DNA from: Solanum dulcamara
Lineage: Eukaryota > Streptophyta > Magnoliopsida > Solanales > Solanaceae
Assembly (NCBI RefSeq): GCF_947179165.1
Contig: NC_077242.1
Location: 42,897,097 to 42,961,096 of the forward strand
Direction of reading: 5' to 3'
Length of the DNA: 64,000 nt
How positions within the stretch are numbered: position 1 is the stretch's first letter; each line of letters starts with the position of its first letter. Of the stretch, positions 35,208-48,953 are shown piece by piece. The notes below the pieces were generated by a model. The model was given only the letters and a program-made list of their open reading frames with translations. It did not search any database and had not been told where the DNA came from. The position numbers and the translations under genes were made by a program.

Positions 35208-38200
35208 TGTTATACCCCGTACTTTCACACCTTGGGACATTGTCTTAAGTCTCTTGAAAAGTGCCATGTGATCTAGATTATCTACCACGCTATCAAGTAA
35301 CTCTAAGGAAAAGCGAATGAGATACCCCATAAGAGCAAAGGTTGGAAATAGGGTTATAAGGATTTGAAAGTAGTTGGAGGCCAAATAACGAGTCGTGGAA
35401 CTCGACATGCTTGGATAAGCTATCGACTTGGTCGTTTTGCATAATTAAACTTCTGGAGCACACATCGAGCTTAAGTAGCAAGGAATACATAGGCTCTTAA
35501 AGTAAGATGAGATTACTAACCCACAGAAATTAAGCAAGCAGGTGACAAGTAGGTGACGCACCTACTTAGGCTAAGTAGGTGACCCACCTACTTGGGGTGG
35601 ACCCCACACTGCCACATGGCAGCTTTGGATTGGCCGCATGGTTGAAGTGGCACCCTAAAGGGCTACCACGTGTCACCCCTAGGGGGCTGCCACATGTCAC
35701 CCCTAGGGGGCTGCCACATGTCACCCCTAGGGGGATGCCACATATCACACCCAAAGAAAGGATATATATGCTTAGTCTTATGACTAAGCTTTCATTTTCA
35801 GCATTTTGGACTCGAAAAAGTTGAGAGAAAACATGAGAGAGAGAAGAGAGAGTCACGGCAGCCACAAGAATAAGGTAAGCCCTCCGATTTTTTTTTATGA
35901 TTTAATTATTTAAGGTATAATATGGTTATATAATGGTGTTCAATCATGTAAATTGAATTTTTGGGGCAGCAAGATAGGGCGACGAACAACCCATCAGTTT
36001 TCAGCGCGTTAAGGAGCTTTCAAGGAAAATTTTCAGCAAGGTAAGGTTTGATTCTCTCCTCCCACATTTGGAAAAGTGTTTAAGAATTTTATGGGTGTGT
36101 AAACATGAGTTTGAGATGTGAAAATATGGACGTTACGGCTGAAGGAAGTGGCAAGTCGTGTAGGGACTATTTTGACGTATTCTAGTGGCTTAAAATGTAA
36201 CTAGTGTGTTGTTATTGTAGTGTCGTATTGGGAATTTTTTTGTGGTGTTGTAGAGATGGAAACATGTCTAAATATGGGTATAAGTGCTGCTGGTTGCATT
36301 CACATGATACCCCATTTCGTATGGTTAAGCTTTTATGAAATAAAGATTGAAAACTGTATTTTGGAGTCGTAGTTTTGAGCGGGCTGTTGGGGACTTGTTT
36401 GGTGTGATGTTGAGGTGATATAATTGTGTATTGTCTACTGGTTGTTGTTTTTGGTTGGATGTACTAATTAAAAATATAATGGTAAGTTCGGATAGGTCAA
36501 GTTATAGAGGAGATGCTACCCGAATTTCGTTAACTTCTAACTAACTAATAGACTTTTTGAGACTAGTCAAGAAAGGCGAATAAGGAATTGATTTCTATGG
36601 GTTCTTAGTTTTGGATTTAGAGGATGGAAAGTTAAAGGTTATTAATATTAGTATTACCTTCATGTTAAATAGGTCTAGAGGACGACGAGACAAGTCGGGT
36701 TAAAAGCAATCGATAAAAGGTATGTGAAGCTTACTCTTTCTTTTCTTTTGGCATGTCTTAGCCTTAAGTGATTGATATACGAAATATGGGGATAATTCCA
36801 TTCATAGAACCCCAAGTATGACTCATAAGTCTTATTCACTTCTCGATGGTAGAATTCCTATACTAGTTGAGTTATTGCCTCTCAAGGCTTCTATATGATA
36901 GAGAGTAGTAAGTACGTGTAGCTATCCTTTCTTCTCTTTTGGCATGGCTTAGATGTAAGTATTATGTATATGAAATTGGGAGTCATTCCATTCTTAAAAC
37001 TCTGAGTGTGAGTTAAGACTCTTGTTCACTTCCTACTGATTAGAACTCTGTAACAAGTTGAGTCATTACCTTTTAAGTCTTCCATGTGATGAAAAGTAGT
37101 ACATGTAAAGCTTGTCCTTTCCCACTTCTAGAAAGGCTGGACTATAAGTAATATAGGACATGGATTTGGAGGTAACTCCATTTATAAGTTCTGGGTGTAA
37201 CTCGTGACTTGTAGGCACTTTGGAACCTTAAAAGTCTTACAATAGTTAAACTACTATTCTCAAGCCTTCTATATAGTGAATAGTAAGTGGAGATACCAGC
37301 TCCTCTTCCTAAAGGCTCTACAGTGATAAATGTTTTTGATTGCATAAATTGTGTCTTTGCTTGCATGAGCTATGTGGTATTGTCTTGATGCAAGTCTGCG
37401 ATTCTTGAGGCCCCAATTGATGTAATTTCTAATGACATCTAAAGGGTACTTTGAATAATTATTTCCTTGGTCTTCAGGTGATGGTTCACTTGACTATTTT
37501 ATTGAGTCTCAGAGGGTGACTTAGTTGCATATGGTTTCTCACTACTCTACTCGTGCATGTTGTAACTCTTCTTTCTCCGCGTCCCACGATGGGCCAGATA
37601 TTATATCGGGCGCAGCTTTACTACTTCTTTTACCGAGTCTTGGGATGAGTACGTATAATTCCATGTACGAGGAGACGGTTCCATATGTGAGGCACGATAA
37701 TATGTTATAACGATATAATTATTCATCAATTCCCAGGTTGGATATGATATATGATGGTATGTGTTGTAATATGATGGTACATGTGTGATGGTATGTGTGG
37801 CGAAATAAGGAAGGGGTACTGAGTCCCTCACTAGAGGGCAGGGTACGTATGTATATGATGCTGGTACACTATAGATGTACCCCACTCCCTTCACCGAGTC
37901 CCTTACTAAAGGGCCAGATACTTTGTGTAGGCATGCATATGGAAATATAGTGATACATTTGTGCCCCTGAGTCCCATAATGAACCGGATGTAATGTGATA
38001 ACATATATAATAAGATTATTTCGTATACGATGATATGATGCCGTATACGATGATATGATGAAGTAATATACATGATGATATGATGATATGTTAAGATGAT
38101 GGAACAATTATGATGCCGAGTTCACTGGAGGGCCGAGTACAGTGTATGATAATGTATATGACTACATGTCCTAAGATGCAGGTACAGTGAGTTGTTAAAT

Positions 38201-38789
38201 GTTATATTTGTTTCCTGCATCCCTGTTTTAGTTGTTATCTCAGTTATGTTATGTTATGCTTTATATACTCAGTATATATATCGTACTGACCCCCCTTTTT
38301 TCGAGGGGCTGCATTTCATACCCGTAAGTACAGATGTTTATTTTGGAGATCCGCTAGCTTAGGGTTTCCACTAAGCGATATTAGAAGTGCTCCACTATTC
38401 TGGAGCCTAACTTTTGATACTGGTCATTTGGTATATATGTTTGTTTATTTAGGGGTATGACGGGGGCTCTGTCTCGCCATATGATACAATTAATACTCTT
38501 AGAGGTCTGTAGACACGTGTATGTGGGTTGTTGATAGATTTATTTTAGCTATGCCTGTATGTCGTGTTATAAATATTACTGTGTTATGGCAGCCTTGTCG
38601 GCTTGCGTTCCTTTTCATTTTATGATACAGGTGAAAGAGGCTACAAGTATATCAAAGATTTTTTGACCCATTGGGGTTTTTGTGTATAGTATCATCTCAC
38701 ATACGGTTCAACTTAACTATAGCTGATAGATACGTATATAGGGGTCCCGGTCGAACCCCAGTCGCGGCCCACGGGGTTGGGTCATGACA
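35208..38789 (+). repeat. Solo LTR, 3582 bp, with perfect 5-bp target duplication
   Basis: It begins TGTTATACCCCGTAC and ends GGGTTGGGTCATGACA. AGAAT flanks it at 35203-35207 and 38790-38794. Same family as the solo LTR at 25762-29420, in the same orientation. Confidence 0.92.
35559..35770 (+). promoter_or_regulatory. LTR U3 array: palindrome, four 24-bp CAC(G/A)TGTC repeats, TATA box
   Basis: CACCTACTTA/TAAGTAGGTG face each other at 35559-35581 with a 3-base centre. Four tandem units of the type 'ctgccacatgtcacccctag' + 'gggg' follow at 35662-35757; the first carries CACGTGTC (35667-35674) and the others CATGTC. TATATAT starts at 35763. Confidence 0.55.
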
Positions 38790-39030
38790 AGAATCCACCT
38801 AGTTTTACCATGTTTTCAATGAAGTTTGACTTGAATTATTTGACTCCAAATGAATGTTTATGAAAGTCTATGATCAAAAGAGAGTCTTATAAAATAAAAT
38901 AATGATGAAATGATATGAATGATGGATTCTTTATGCAATAAGGAAAATTTTTTCATATTTGAATCACCAAAGGTTTTAATGAGATATTCTATCTAATGTG
39001 ATGTTTTGAATCCTCAAACTGTATTTTATG

Positions 39031-40430
39031 TGTCACGACCCAACCCCGTAGGTCGTGACTGGGGTTCCACCTGGACCTCCGTATACTTAACTATCAGGTG
39101 TAACAATCGATATAAGAACTATACATAAGAACCCAGTGGGTCATAGCATTTTCATATACCTGTAGCCTCTTTCATTTGTATCTTATCATGAAAGGGTGTG
39201 CAAGCTGACAAGGACGCCATAGCATCTTGATATTTACAATACATCATATAGACATAACTGAACAGAAATTACACGTACAACCTACACATATGTCTATAGA
39301 CCTTTAAGAATATTAGCAGTAACATATGGCGGGACAGGGCCCCCGCCATACCCCTAGATAGAAAAATATATACATTAGAAGACCAGCACCAAAAGCTAGG
39401 CTCCGGAATAGTGGAGCACTTCCGACATAGCTGAGTGAAAATCCTAAGTTGGCAGATCCTCAAAATGAATATCTGTATCTGCAGGCATGAAACACAGCTC
39501 CCCTAAGAAAGGAGGGTCAGTACGATATGTGTACTGAGTATATAAAGCGTAACATAGCATAAGTGAGATTACAGCTAAAATAGGGATGCAGGAGACAAAT
39601 ATAACCTTTAATAAATCATTGTACCTGCATCTTATAAAATAAAGTCATGTATACCCTCATCACACACCGTATCTGGCCTGCTAGGGTACTCGATGTTACA
39701 AACACATCATTCTATCATCATAGGCATATATGTACTATTAGCGCTGTGGAACATACAACCCGATTCATATATATAGCAAGTATATGATGAGGAACGAAGG
39801 CCTGATCCACATATCATATAATAATATTGAGGAACCACGGCCCGATCCGTAGCCTATTTAACAATGCCGAGGTATGACAACCCGATCTATATATCGTATA
39901 ATAATACCGCGGTACGATGGCCCGATCCATAGCTCATATAACAATACCAAGGTACGACAGCCTGATCCATATATCGTATAATAATGCTGAGGTATGACGG
40001 CCTGATCCATAGCTCATATAACAATGCCGAGGTACGACAGCCTAATCTGTATATCGTATAATAATGCCGAGGTACGACGACCTGATCCATATACATACAT
40101 ATCATATAATAATGTCAAAGAATGATGGCCTAATCCACATATCATATAATCGTATACATATATTATTACCGTCTCGGGACTCGGTAAAAGATATATTACC
40201 GTATGCGTGAGCAAAGCAGCGCATAACTATATGGAACTAAATTATCATCCGAGGCTCAACAGAGTAATCAAGTGAACCATCACTTGAAGATCAGGGTAGT
40301 AGTCATCTTAAGTACCCTCTAACGGTCAGTAGAAATCATATCAAGAGAATTCTCAGTCATCAGAGACATGTATCAAGGTGATGCAATATAGTTTATGCAA
40401 TCAGAGACTTTTACCCTTGGGGAATTTTTA
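39031..40430 (-). repeat. Partial minus-strand LTR
   Basis: It begins TGTCACGACCCAACCCCGTAGG at 39031 and follows the landmarks of the 58833-62214 LTR to about 40430. After that the similarity stops, so the U3 half is missing. There is no primer site to its left, so it is the outer end of a 3' or solo LTR. Confidence 0.75.
39737..40150 (-). repeat. Minisatellite with alternating 40-bp units (80-bp dimers)
   Basis: Units of the type 'ataatgccgaggtacgacgg' + 'cctgatccatatatcgtata' alternate with units ending 'atccatagctcatataac', giving an A-B-A-B series in the middle of the LTR. Confidence 0.8.
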
Positions 40431-41101
40431 ATGGGAGCACCCAAGATAGATGTAATTGATTGAATACGACTATGGAACGGAAGGAGAATGTATAGTTATG
40501 AACTTAAAGGTGTAGTAGGATGACATGGTGACAAGGTAAAACCATTATTGAGGCAAATTTGGCATGTTGTTGAGCAAGTTAGGAGCCTGTGTTGGATACA
40601 CAATAAGGGTAGAAAGGCATGAGGCATAAAAGGGTACTGCATGCACATAAGCTCACCTAGAAAATATGGAAATCCTTAAGGGATGAAGACAGTAGACTTG
40701 AGGAACAAATGGTGCAACATGCATCCCTCAAAAGAAAAAGATGATATAGTTTGGGATAAAAATATTACTTCAAGAGAATTTTGGACACTGATCGTCGAAA
40801 TATAAATGCTGCTAAGTAGGATTGAAGCGACTACAAGTATTAACTAACTATTGACCAGAATATATAGAATGTGGCTTTGGATAAGTTTCTACATTACTCG
40901 AGTACCAAACATCAGATAAGATTTTATATGATATATCGAGAATTTGAAGCACCTTATGATTGTATTAAGGTTTTGTACATGGGTAACCTAAAGTATAAGT
41001 GATATAAAGAAAGATATGGATATGGTGCAGTATACCAAATATATTGGAAAAGACTCATATACATTTGGAAAGTTGAAAATAAACAGACAATGACATGGAT
41101 A
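40431..41101. other. Decayed DNA left of the young element; target site
   Basis: No recognisable frame. It was continuous with 51648-52389 before the young element inserted. The last five bases, GGATA (41097-41101), are the left copy of the target duplication. Confidence 0.6.
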
Positions 41102-43792
41102 TGTCATGACCCAGCCCTGTAGGCCATGACGGGTGCCCGTACTGGACACACACGTGTACCCCTACCAACTATACATAACCCGTCTCCTGTTTATACTCAA
41201 AATACATCAATATGTAAGAAACATACAAGCCGACGAGGCAGTAGTAATGTATAGGGTTGTTCCATAACATACATATACGCGAGCCGACAAGGCCGCCACA
41301 ACACAGGGAACGCTCTAAACCATACGTCATATCGGTACAGCTGCACATACACACATATACGACTCATATACAACCCATATACAACTCATATACAACTCAC
41401 GTACACCCACAACCCACATACGTACAACCCACATCCGTATCCACAGACCTCTAAGAGTAAGAAATAGTAACATAGGGCGGGATAGGGCCCCCGCCGTACC
41501 CGTGAGCAAAATAAGTATATATAATAAGGTTTAGTACCCAAAATCAGGCTCCAGCACGATGGAGCACTTCTGGACCGCTGAGTGGGACTCCTATGCTGGT
41601 GGATCCTCAAACTGTGTACCTGTACCTGCGGGCATGAACGCAGCCCCCCGAATAAAGGGGGTCAGTACGATATATGTACTGAGTATGTAAAACATAACAT
41701 ATGTGGAACATATCTGAAACAGAGAAGCAGGGAGTAAAATATCATACAAGGAACCTGTACTTGAATCCTAGGAATCGTAATCATGCATGCTGAAATTATA
41801 CAATATAGCCGGCCCTTTCAGGGAACCGGTGAAGCATACCTGTAGGACCATCATAGGTCCGGTGCCATCACCACCCTATTCAATCCCATCATCATATATA
41901 TACATACGTACCCGGCCCTCTAGTGAGGGACTCGGTGAACAATGCAGTGAGATTAAGCACGAATCTGTACCCGGCCCGGGACTCGGAGAAAGATGTGTTA
42001 CAGTACACACGAGTTGAGTAGTGAGCAACTATATGCAGTTTAAATCATTATCGGGGACTCGACCGTATAAGAAAATTAAGCTATCGCCTGAGAACCCGAG
42101 TAGTAGTGTAGTTATCTCGAGTGTCCTTTAAATGCCATTATGGGAAGTATCAGTTGTACTATCGGGGACCCTAGACACGTACTAAAGTAAGACCGAATCT
42201 TTTATGGGATCCGAAACACTTGTTATCATATAATCTTTAAGACTTGAGGCATGTACATTTGTTACCTTTTTAACATACAAAGGTTTCCAGGGAAACAGTT
42301 CACTACCATAGGAGTTCGATATTCACAAGTACATAAGAAATGCTTAAGAATGGAATCACCCTGGAGCTTGTATCATATTTAACTTACGACTAAGACATGC
42401 CAAAAAGGAAAGAAAGAATAAGCTTTACATACCTTTTACGAGTTACTCGTTATCTATCCCGTTCGCCTCGTATTCCGTGAACCTAGGTAATATAAAAGCA
42501 ATGCGAGTATCAATATCCTTATACCTTTCAACATCTTTACATTACCTACGAGTGTTCATAAAACTCCTTTTCTCGTTCGCCTTCTAGACTAGTTCCTTAA
42601 TTAGTTAGGGAGTTAACGAAAATCGGACAGCACCTCCCCTATAATGTGCCCTATCCGAATTTCCAACCATGTCCCTAATACCTACAGCCAACCAACAACA
42701 TAACCAGCAGTTCATACACATATAAAACCTAGCAACATTATACAACACAACTCGAAACGACTCGCTCGAAACTACGGTACCAAAATAGGGTCTCTAGTTT
42801 CTATTTCGCAAAACCTTTAATTGTATGAAGCGGGGTTCATGTGGCTGCAACCAGCAGCTCCCCCACCCTTTTTAGAACACATTTAGGCCCTGCAATACAC
42901 ACCACACAACCAGCAGCCGCCTCCAAACGCACAACACCTCACTTCGACTATAATTTAACTACGATGACTTTAATTTAGCTTGTTTCTTTCGTTGAGCATT
43001 CCTACGATTTTTCTTATACTTTCAGCAGTATACAAGGTACATAATACACTCTACAACAACCCCGTAAAGTCCAAATTTAAAGAAGAAATCTTACCTTATC
43101 CAAAATTGGCCAAAACTAGCCAAAATTGTGCCTCGGAACTTCTCTAGCGCGATTTAAACGCCGTGGTTGCTTGCTATCTGTTGAACCTTGATCCCCTTGA
43201 TTAACTACACGGAGCTACCCTTATACCCCTGCTCTATCTCGCCGAAATTACTCCTCACGCCACCTTGAACTCTTATTAACGCAACTCTTAGATAGCCGCT
43301 ATCTGAGAAGCTATTTATGCTTAACGTAACTTAGATTGGACAAGTATATATCTTAGGGTCTTATTGAAGAAACATGAAAATTTCTTGGAGAGAACTACTG
43401 ATTCATCAATAATATATGTGATGAAAATGATTTCCAATACTAAGGCTCACATATATATGTATAAAGGCTACTGGCGGTGGGTTTTACTATAATTAAAGTA
43501 GATAAAGAGACAAACTATCTACTAAGCCTACATTTATTCAACAACTCTATTATGCTAGCTTGTTAATTATATATTACAACATAATCACATGGGTGCACGT
43601 GGAAAGTGAGAATATATCATCATATGCATGACAGAAGGATAACTTCTACACATACTACAAATGGACATTCTTTTTGGATAACTATTAATTAATATAATTA
43701 GAATCTCTCCACATAGATAGAATTCACATGTCTCTATTAAAATATCTAAAATTTATATATATAAAAATAACTTATAAGTGCGGGGTGTAACA
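41102..43792 (-). repeat. 3' LTR of the young element
   Basis: In plus-strand view it begins TGTCATGACCCAG and ends GGGGTGTAACA, i.e. TG...CA in sense. It is nearly identical to 48954-51642. Confidence 0.96.
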
Positions 43793-43808
43793 TCCTTCCC
43801 CCCTTTAG
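43793..43808 (-). other. Polypurine tract of the young element
   Basis: In sense it reads CTAAAGGGGGGAAGGA directly before the 3' LTR. This is the primer for plus-strand DNA synthesis, and the same tract is kept in the older relic at 55839-55854. Confidence 0.9.
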
Positions 43809-43924
43809 AACATTCGTCCCCGAATGTTAAATAAAATTTCCCTGAAGACTTTATACAGTTCGTAGGGAGGTTCCTTTCTCCTATGATAACACACATTTTC
43901 ATCCAAGTAATCAATATACAAGTT

Positions 43925-46900
43925 TCAGGAGTTGGGGTTACCTGTAGACGTCTGGAACAAGTACGGATACTCGTGTTTCATGTCCTCTTCCGCTTCCCAG
44001 GTCATTTCTTCACGATTCCTATTTCGCCATAACACCTTGATAGAAGCCACGTCCTTAGACCGCAGTTTTTTGATCTGCCGATCCAGGATGGCGATAGGTT
44101 GCTCTTCATAAGTTAACTTCTCTGTGACCTGGATATCATCTACGGGATGTACTCGGGACGGATCACCCACACACTTACGAAGCATTGACACATGGAAGAC
44201 TGGATGTACCGCTTCTAGATCCGCTGGTAAGTCTAGCTCGTAGGCAACTTTGCCTATTCGGCGGATGATCAAGTAAGGACCAATATATCTCGGACTCAGC
44301 TTCCCTTTCCTACCGAACCTCATTACCCCTTTCATGGGAGATACTTTCAAAAACACCCATTCACCCATTTGGAATTCCAAAGGTCGACGTCGATTGTCTG
44401 CATACGACTTCTGTCGACTCTGGGCAGCTAGTAATCTTTCCCGAATAAGCTTTACCTTATCTACCGCCTGTTGGACCATGTCTGGGCCTATTAGTTGTGT
44501 TTCGCCAACCTCAAACCAACCGATAGGTGACCTGCACTTCCTGCCATATAAAGCCTCATACGGCGCCATCTGGATGCTGGAGTGATAGCTATTATTGTAG
44601 GCAAATTCAATAAGTGGTACATGATCATCCCAGCTATCCTTGAAGTCAATTATGCAGGCCCGCAACATATCCTCTAGCGTTTGAATAGTACGCTCAGCTT
44701 GCCCATCAGTTTGAGGATGAAATGCTGTACTAAGGCTTACCTGTGTCCCCAAGCCTTTCTGGAATGACTTCCAAAAATGGGCTGTGAACTGAGCTCCCCT
44801 GTCCGAAATAATAGATGTAGGAACTTCGTGAAGTCGTACTATTTCTTTGATGTACAATTTCGCATAGTCCTCAGCTGAGTAAGTAGTCCTAACTGGAAGG
44901 AAGTGGGCTGATTTTGTCAGCCTATCCACGATAACCCATATGGAATCCTGCTTTCGAAGAGTGCGAGGCAAACCTGTAACAAAGTCCATATTAATTGTTT
45001 CCCACTTCCAAGTTGGAATCTCCATCTCCTGTAGTAGCCCACCCGGTTTCTGATGTTCAACTTTAACTTGTTGGCAGTTTGGGCATTGGGCTACGAACTC
45101 TGCTATATCCCTTTTCATACCGTCCCACCAATACAGACATCTGAGGTCATGATACATCTTGGTTGACCCCGGATGAATAGAATAGCGAGCATAATGTGCC
45201 TCTCCCAGTACTTGTTGTCGTAGCCCTGCAACTTTCGGTACACAAACTCTTCCTTGATATCGTAGTACCCCACCAGCCGTGATTTCAAATAGAGCCTTTC
45301 CCTTTTGGAGAGTTTCATCCCTATACTGTGTTAGAACAGGGTCCTGGTACTGACATTGTTTTACTTCTTCCATGATCGAGGATTCAGCAACTCCTCGAAC
45401 AGAAACTCCGTCATCACCCGAATCAGCTAAGCGGACTCCCAGACTAGCGAGCTGGCAAATATCACGGGTTATCTCTTTCTGTTCCGGTTGTACATCTGCC
45501 AAGCTACCCATTGATTTACGACTGAGTGCGTCTGCCACCACATTTGCCTTCCCTGGGTGGTATAATATGTCGACGTCATAGTCCTTCAGCAATTCTAGCC
45601 ACCTTCTCTGTCGTAAGTTCAATTCCTTCTGTTTGAAGATATACTGGAGGCTTTTGTGGTCTGTATAGATATCAACATGTACACCATATAAGTAGTGCCT
45701 CCATATTTTCAAGGCATGAATCACCGCTGCTAATTCCAAGTCATGAGTTGGATAATTCTTTTCGTGTTTTCTGAGCTGTCGAGAGGCATAAGCTATAACT
45801 TTACCCTGTTGCATCAATACACATCCAAGCCCAATACTGGAAGCATCACAATAAATAACAAGGCCATTTGGTCCTTCTGGAAGGGTTAGAACAGGAGCCG
45901 TAGTCAATTTTTCCTTTAACAACTGGAAGCTTCGTTCGCAAGCATCAGTCCACTGGAACTTAGCCGCCCTTTGAGTCAGCCTTGTTAAAGGCGCTGAAAT
46001 GGAAGCAAAATTTTCCACGAACCTCCGGTAGTATCCTGCTAACCCCAAAAAGCTACGTACCTCCGTAGGGGTTGTAGGTCTTGGCCAGGCCTTCACGGCC
46101 TCAATCTTCTGCATATCTACGCGAATACCATCAGTCCCAATAATATGCCCCAGAAAAGCCACTGAAGTTAACCAAAATTCACATTTAGAAAACTTAGCGT
46201 ATAATTTTTGGTGTTGGAGTATTCCCAGTACCACCCGCAAATTATCCGCGTGTTCCTTTTCTGATCGTGAATAGACCAAAATATCATCAATAAATACGAT
46301 CACAAACAAATCTAGAAATGGCTTGAACACTCGGTTCATCAAGTCCATAAACACCGCTGGAGCATTTGTCAACCCAAAAGACATCACTTTGAACTCATAA
46401 TGCCCATATCGAGTTCTGAATGCGGTCTTTGGGATATCCGCTTCTCTTACCCGTACCTGATGGTAACCTGACCGCAGGTCTATCTTCGAAAAGCATTTAG
46501 CACCCTGCAACTGGTCAAACAAATCATCAATCCTGGGGAGGGGATATCTATTCTTAATTGTTACCTTGTTCAGCTGCCTATAGTCAATGCACATTCGCAG
46601 CGATCCATCTTTCTTCTTAACAAATAATACCGGCGCTCCCCATGGGGATGTGCTGGGCCTAATGAAACCCTTCTCCAGCAAGTCCTTCAGCTGCTCCTTT
46701 AGCTCCTTTAACTCCGCGGGTGCCATTCTATATGGGGGAATAGAGATAGGCTGAGTATCTGGTGGCACGTCTACAGTGAACTCTATCTCCCGTTCGGGAG
46801 GAAGACCTGGAAGTTCATCTGGAAACACATCTAGATATTCATTAACCACGGGCACCGACTGAGGAGTTGGCACCTCTGCTTCTAGATCGTGCACACGGAC

Positions 46901-48343
46901 TAAATGATAAATACACCCCTTTCTGATCATTTTTCTTGCCTTAAGGTATGAAATAAACTTACCCTTCGGCGATGCTGTATTCCCTACCCACTCAACAATT
47001 GGTCCACCTGGGAATTGGAACCGAACCACTTTGTTTCTACAATCTACATTGGCCTGACACGAAGCTAACCAGTCCATACCCATAATAACATCAAACTCCA
47101 CCATATCTAATTCTATCAAATCAGCTAAGGTATGATGACTATATACATTCACCGGGCAATTTCTATATACCTGCTTCACCACAATAGAGTCTCCTACTGG
47201 TGTAGCCACCTCAAATGATTCTATTAACTCAGGCTTAATTCCAATTCTATTAGCAACAAAAGGAGATATATATGATAAAGTAGAGCCGGGATCCATCAAC
47301 GCATATACGTCCTGAGAGAAGATTGATAATGTACCTGTGACCACATTTGGTGACGCTTCCTGATCCTGTCTACTGGCCAAAGCATACATACGGTTGGAAG
47401 GACAGCCAGAACTGGAAGCTCCACCACGGCCTCTACCACGGCCTGCTGGTATCTGCATTCCCCGCCCTATCGGGCGCATAGCCACAGAAGAAGAAGAACC
47501 CGCAACTGACCCAGTTGGCTGAGCCATACCGCCTGGAGTACTTTTAAGTGGACATTCCCTCGCAATATGGCCTTGACGGCCACAAGAAAAACAAGCACCT
47601 GTAGTCCAACGACATTCCCCAAAATGAGGCCTATTACAATGAGGACATTGGGGTATCGGTGGTCTTGACTGTCGAGAACTCTGGTTCACCTGTGTACCTG
47701 AAGCTCTAGAGCTTTGACTGGCCCCCGAATATCTGGTGCTGTCAACTCGTCCACCTGGAAACCGTAGAGGTACACTCTGAGCCGGCTGGGAGGGATATCT
47801 ACCAAACTGCTGGAACCGCCCACTGCGAAATTCCCCCGGATAACCAACTGACCTAGCCCTCTTAGGCTGACTTCTATCAAACCCTCTGTCAGGCTGACGC
47901 ATTCTATGTCGCTCTTCTACCCCTTGGGCGTATGCTTGTACCCGAGCAATATCCATGCCTGGCTGAGAAGCCATGGCCATGCAGCTATCAACCAAATAAA
48001 GGTCCAAGCCCATAACGTACCGATGCACCCTATCTGCCATATCAGCTACAACTGTGGGGGCATGTCTCGCCAATGAGTCAAACTCGAGGCTATAGTCGCG
48101 AATACTTTTGCCGTTCTGCTTTAACTGCAAAAATTTATCAACCCTGGCTCGTTTCATTTCTGGAGGCAGGAAGTAGATAAGAAAGGCTTCTGCAAATTCA
48201 TCCCATTCAGCTGGAGGAGCACCCTCGCCCCTCGATAACTCCCAAGACTCGTGCCAGTTAGCGGCCACATCACGCAGCCGATAGGAGGCTAATTCCACCG
48301 ACTCAGTCTCCGAGGCCCTAATGATTCGCAGTGTACGCTGCAT
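43925..48343 (-). CDS. Gag (most of it)-protease-RT-RNase H-integrase-chromodomain polyprotein, 1472 codons
   Basis: This is the open frame after the amber codon. Domains in order: the rest of gag with the zinc knuckle C-x2-C-x4-H-x4-C at 251-264; aspartic protease with D-P-G-S-T (Asp351); reverse transcriptase with F-I-D-D at 684-687; RNase H with Y-C-D-A (Asp833); integrase with the HHCC zinc site at about 1056-1090 and the catalytic D1120, D1181 and E1217 (DD35E spacing); and a C-terminal chromodomain at about 1406-1461. The chromodomain and the 2.7-kb LTRs point to the Tekay/Del lineage. Catalytic residues are all present. Starting at the ATG at 48343 would leave out the first 140 codons of gag. 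Confidence 0.95.
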   Translation of the reverse strand: MQRTLRIIRASETESVELASYRLRDVAANWHESWELSRGEGAPPAEWDEFAEAFLIYFLPPEMKRARVDKFLQLKQNGKSIRDYSLEFDSLARHAPTVVADMADRVHRYVMGLDLYLVDSCMAMASQPGMDIARVQAYAQGVEERHRMRQPDRGFDRSQPKRARSVGYPGEFRSGRFQQFGRYPSQPAQSVPLRFPGGRVDSTRYSGASQSSRASGTQVNQSSRQSRPPIPQCPHCNRPHFGECRWTTGACFSCGRQGHIARECPLKSTPGGMAQPTGSVAGSSSSVAMRPIGRGMQIPAGRGRGRGGASSSGCPSNRMYALASRQDQEASPNVVTGTLSIFSQDVYALMDPGSTLSYISPFVANRIGIKPELIESFEVATPVGDSIVVKQVYRNCPVNVYSHHTLADLIELDMVEFDVIMGMDWLASCQANVDCRNKVVRFQFPGGPIVEWVGNTASPKGKFISYLKARKMIRKGCIYHLVRVHDLEAEVPTPQSVPVVNEYLDVFPDELPGLPPEREIEFTVDVPPDTQPISIPPYRMAPAELKELKEQLKDLLEKGFIRPSTSPWGAPVLFVKKKDGSLRMCIDYRQLNKVTIKNRYPLPRIDDLFDQLQGAKCFSKIDLRSGYHQVRVREADIPKTAFRTRYGHYEFKVMSFGLTNAPAVFMDLMNRVFKPFLDLFVIVFIDDILVYSRSEKEHADNLRVVLGILQHQKLYAKFSKCEFWLTSVAFLGHIIGTDGIRVDMQKIEAVKAWPRPTTPTEVRSFLGLAGYYRRFVENFASISAPLTRLTQRAAKFQWTDACERSFQLLKEKLTTAPVLTLPEGPNGLVIYCDASSIGLGCVLMQQGKVIAYASRQLRKHEKNYPTHDLELAAVIHALKIWRHYLYGVHVDIYTDHKSLQYIFKQKELNLRQRRWLELLKDYDVDILYHPGKANVVADALSRKSMGSLADVQPEQKEITRDICQLASLGVRLADSGDDGVSVRGVAESSIMEEVKQCQYQDPVLTQYRDETLQKGKALFEITAGGVLRYQGRVCVPKVAGLRQQVLGEAHYARYSIHPGSTKMYHDLRCLYWWDGMKRDIAEFVAQCPNCQQVKVEHQKPGGLLQEMEIPTWKWETINMDFVTGLPRTLRKQDSIWVIVDRLTKSAHFLPVRTTYSAEDYAKLYIKEIVRLHEVPTSIISDRGAQFTAHFWKSFQKGLGTQVSLSTAFHPQTDGQAERTIQTLEDMLRACIIDFKDSWDDHVPLIEFAYNNSYHSSIQMAPYEALYGRKCRSPIGWFEVGETQLIGPDMVQQAVDKVKLIRERLLAAQSRQKSYADNRRRPLEFQMGEWVFLKVSPMKGVMRFGRKGKLSPRYIGPYLIIRRIGKVAYELDLPADLEAVHPVFHVSMLRKCVGDPSRVHPVDDIQVTEKLTYEEQPIAILDRQIKKLRSKDVASIKVLWRNRNREEMTWEAEEDMKHEYPYLFQTSTGNPNS

Positions 48344-48763
48344 CTATCGAGTGAACTCCTGTGGGTCCTCTGTAGGTCTTGACCCATGAAATTCTGGGGG
48401 ATTACAGGCTAGGAAGTCACGAACCCTCAAGCTATCTTGTCTGTTTGCATCATCTGGGCCATGCCTCCGAGCCTGTCCTGCCATCAGTCCAGTCAGCAAC
48501 TGTACTGCATCTCTCATAGCTCTGTCTTCCGCCCTAGGCTGTGGGGCTGGAGGCTCCTGTCCTGGAGGTTCAGGATATGCAGCTGTTGCTGCCCTAAACT
48601 CTTCTGAGGGCAACGGCGTAGTAGAGCTCGCTGACTGGAGTCCCATTCTCGGCATAGACTGGGCACGGGCCCTGGTAACTCTCGGGGTCTGACTAGTTTC
48701 CCCCGCTGCTGACTTGCCCTTCTGGGCAGTGGTTGCTTTCCGTGGAGGCATCACTGTAAACAC
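48344..48763 (-). pseudogene. Gag N-terminus, 139 codons, ended by an in-frame amber codon
   Basis: The frame starts at 48763 (a second ATG, 'MPPRK', follows at 48751) and is in the same phase as the long downstream frame. It is closed by TAG at 48344-48346, with an ATG directly next to it. The Pro/Ala/Ser-rich start and the conserved gag core continue across the stop without a shift. It is either a recent nonsense mutation or a site of readthrough or reinitiation; one genome copy cannot tell. Confidence 0.85.
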
Positions 48764-48937
48764 AAAGGTCGGTCAGTGAAAAGTCATCCTAAAACATAGC
48801 TCTATCGCACGATCTAAGACAAGAAAGAAAGTAACATCCTACATGCCCTGTAGCCTCCTATTTATAGATGTGGTGCACAACACACCGATAAACAAGCCTC
48901 TACTAGACACAGTCTGTGGACACTCCAAGAAAGAACT

Positions 48938-48949
48938 GCTCTGATACCA
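48938..48949 (-). other. Primer-binding site for initiator tRNA-Met
   Basis: In sense, TGGTATCAGAGC, complementary to the 3' end of plant initiator tRNA-Met, lies 4 bases inside the 5' LTR. This is the start site for minus-strand DNA synthesis. Confidence 0.93.
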
Positions 48950-48953
48950 CTTC

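Noticed and set aside
37601..38107. 168-codon minus-strand frame rich in Tyr, His and Ser
   Set aside because: It is antisense to a tandem-repeat-rich part of a solo LTR; the same region in sister LTRs is not open.
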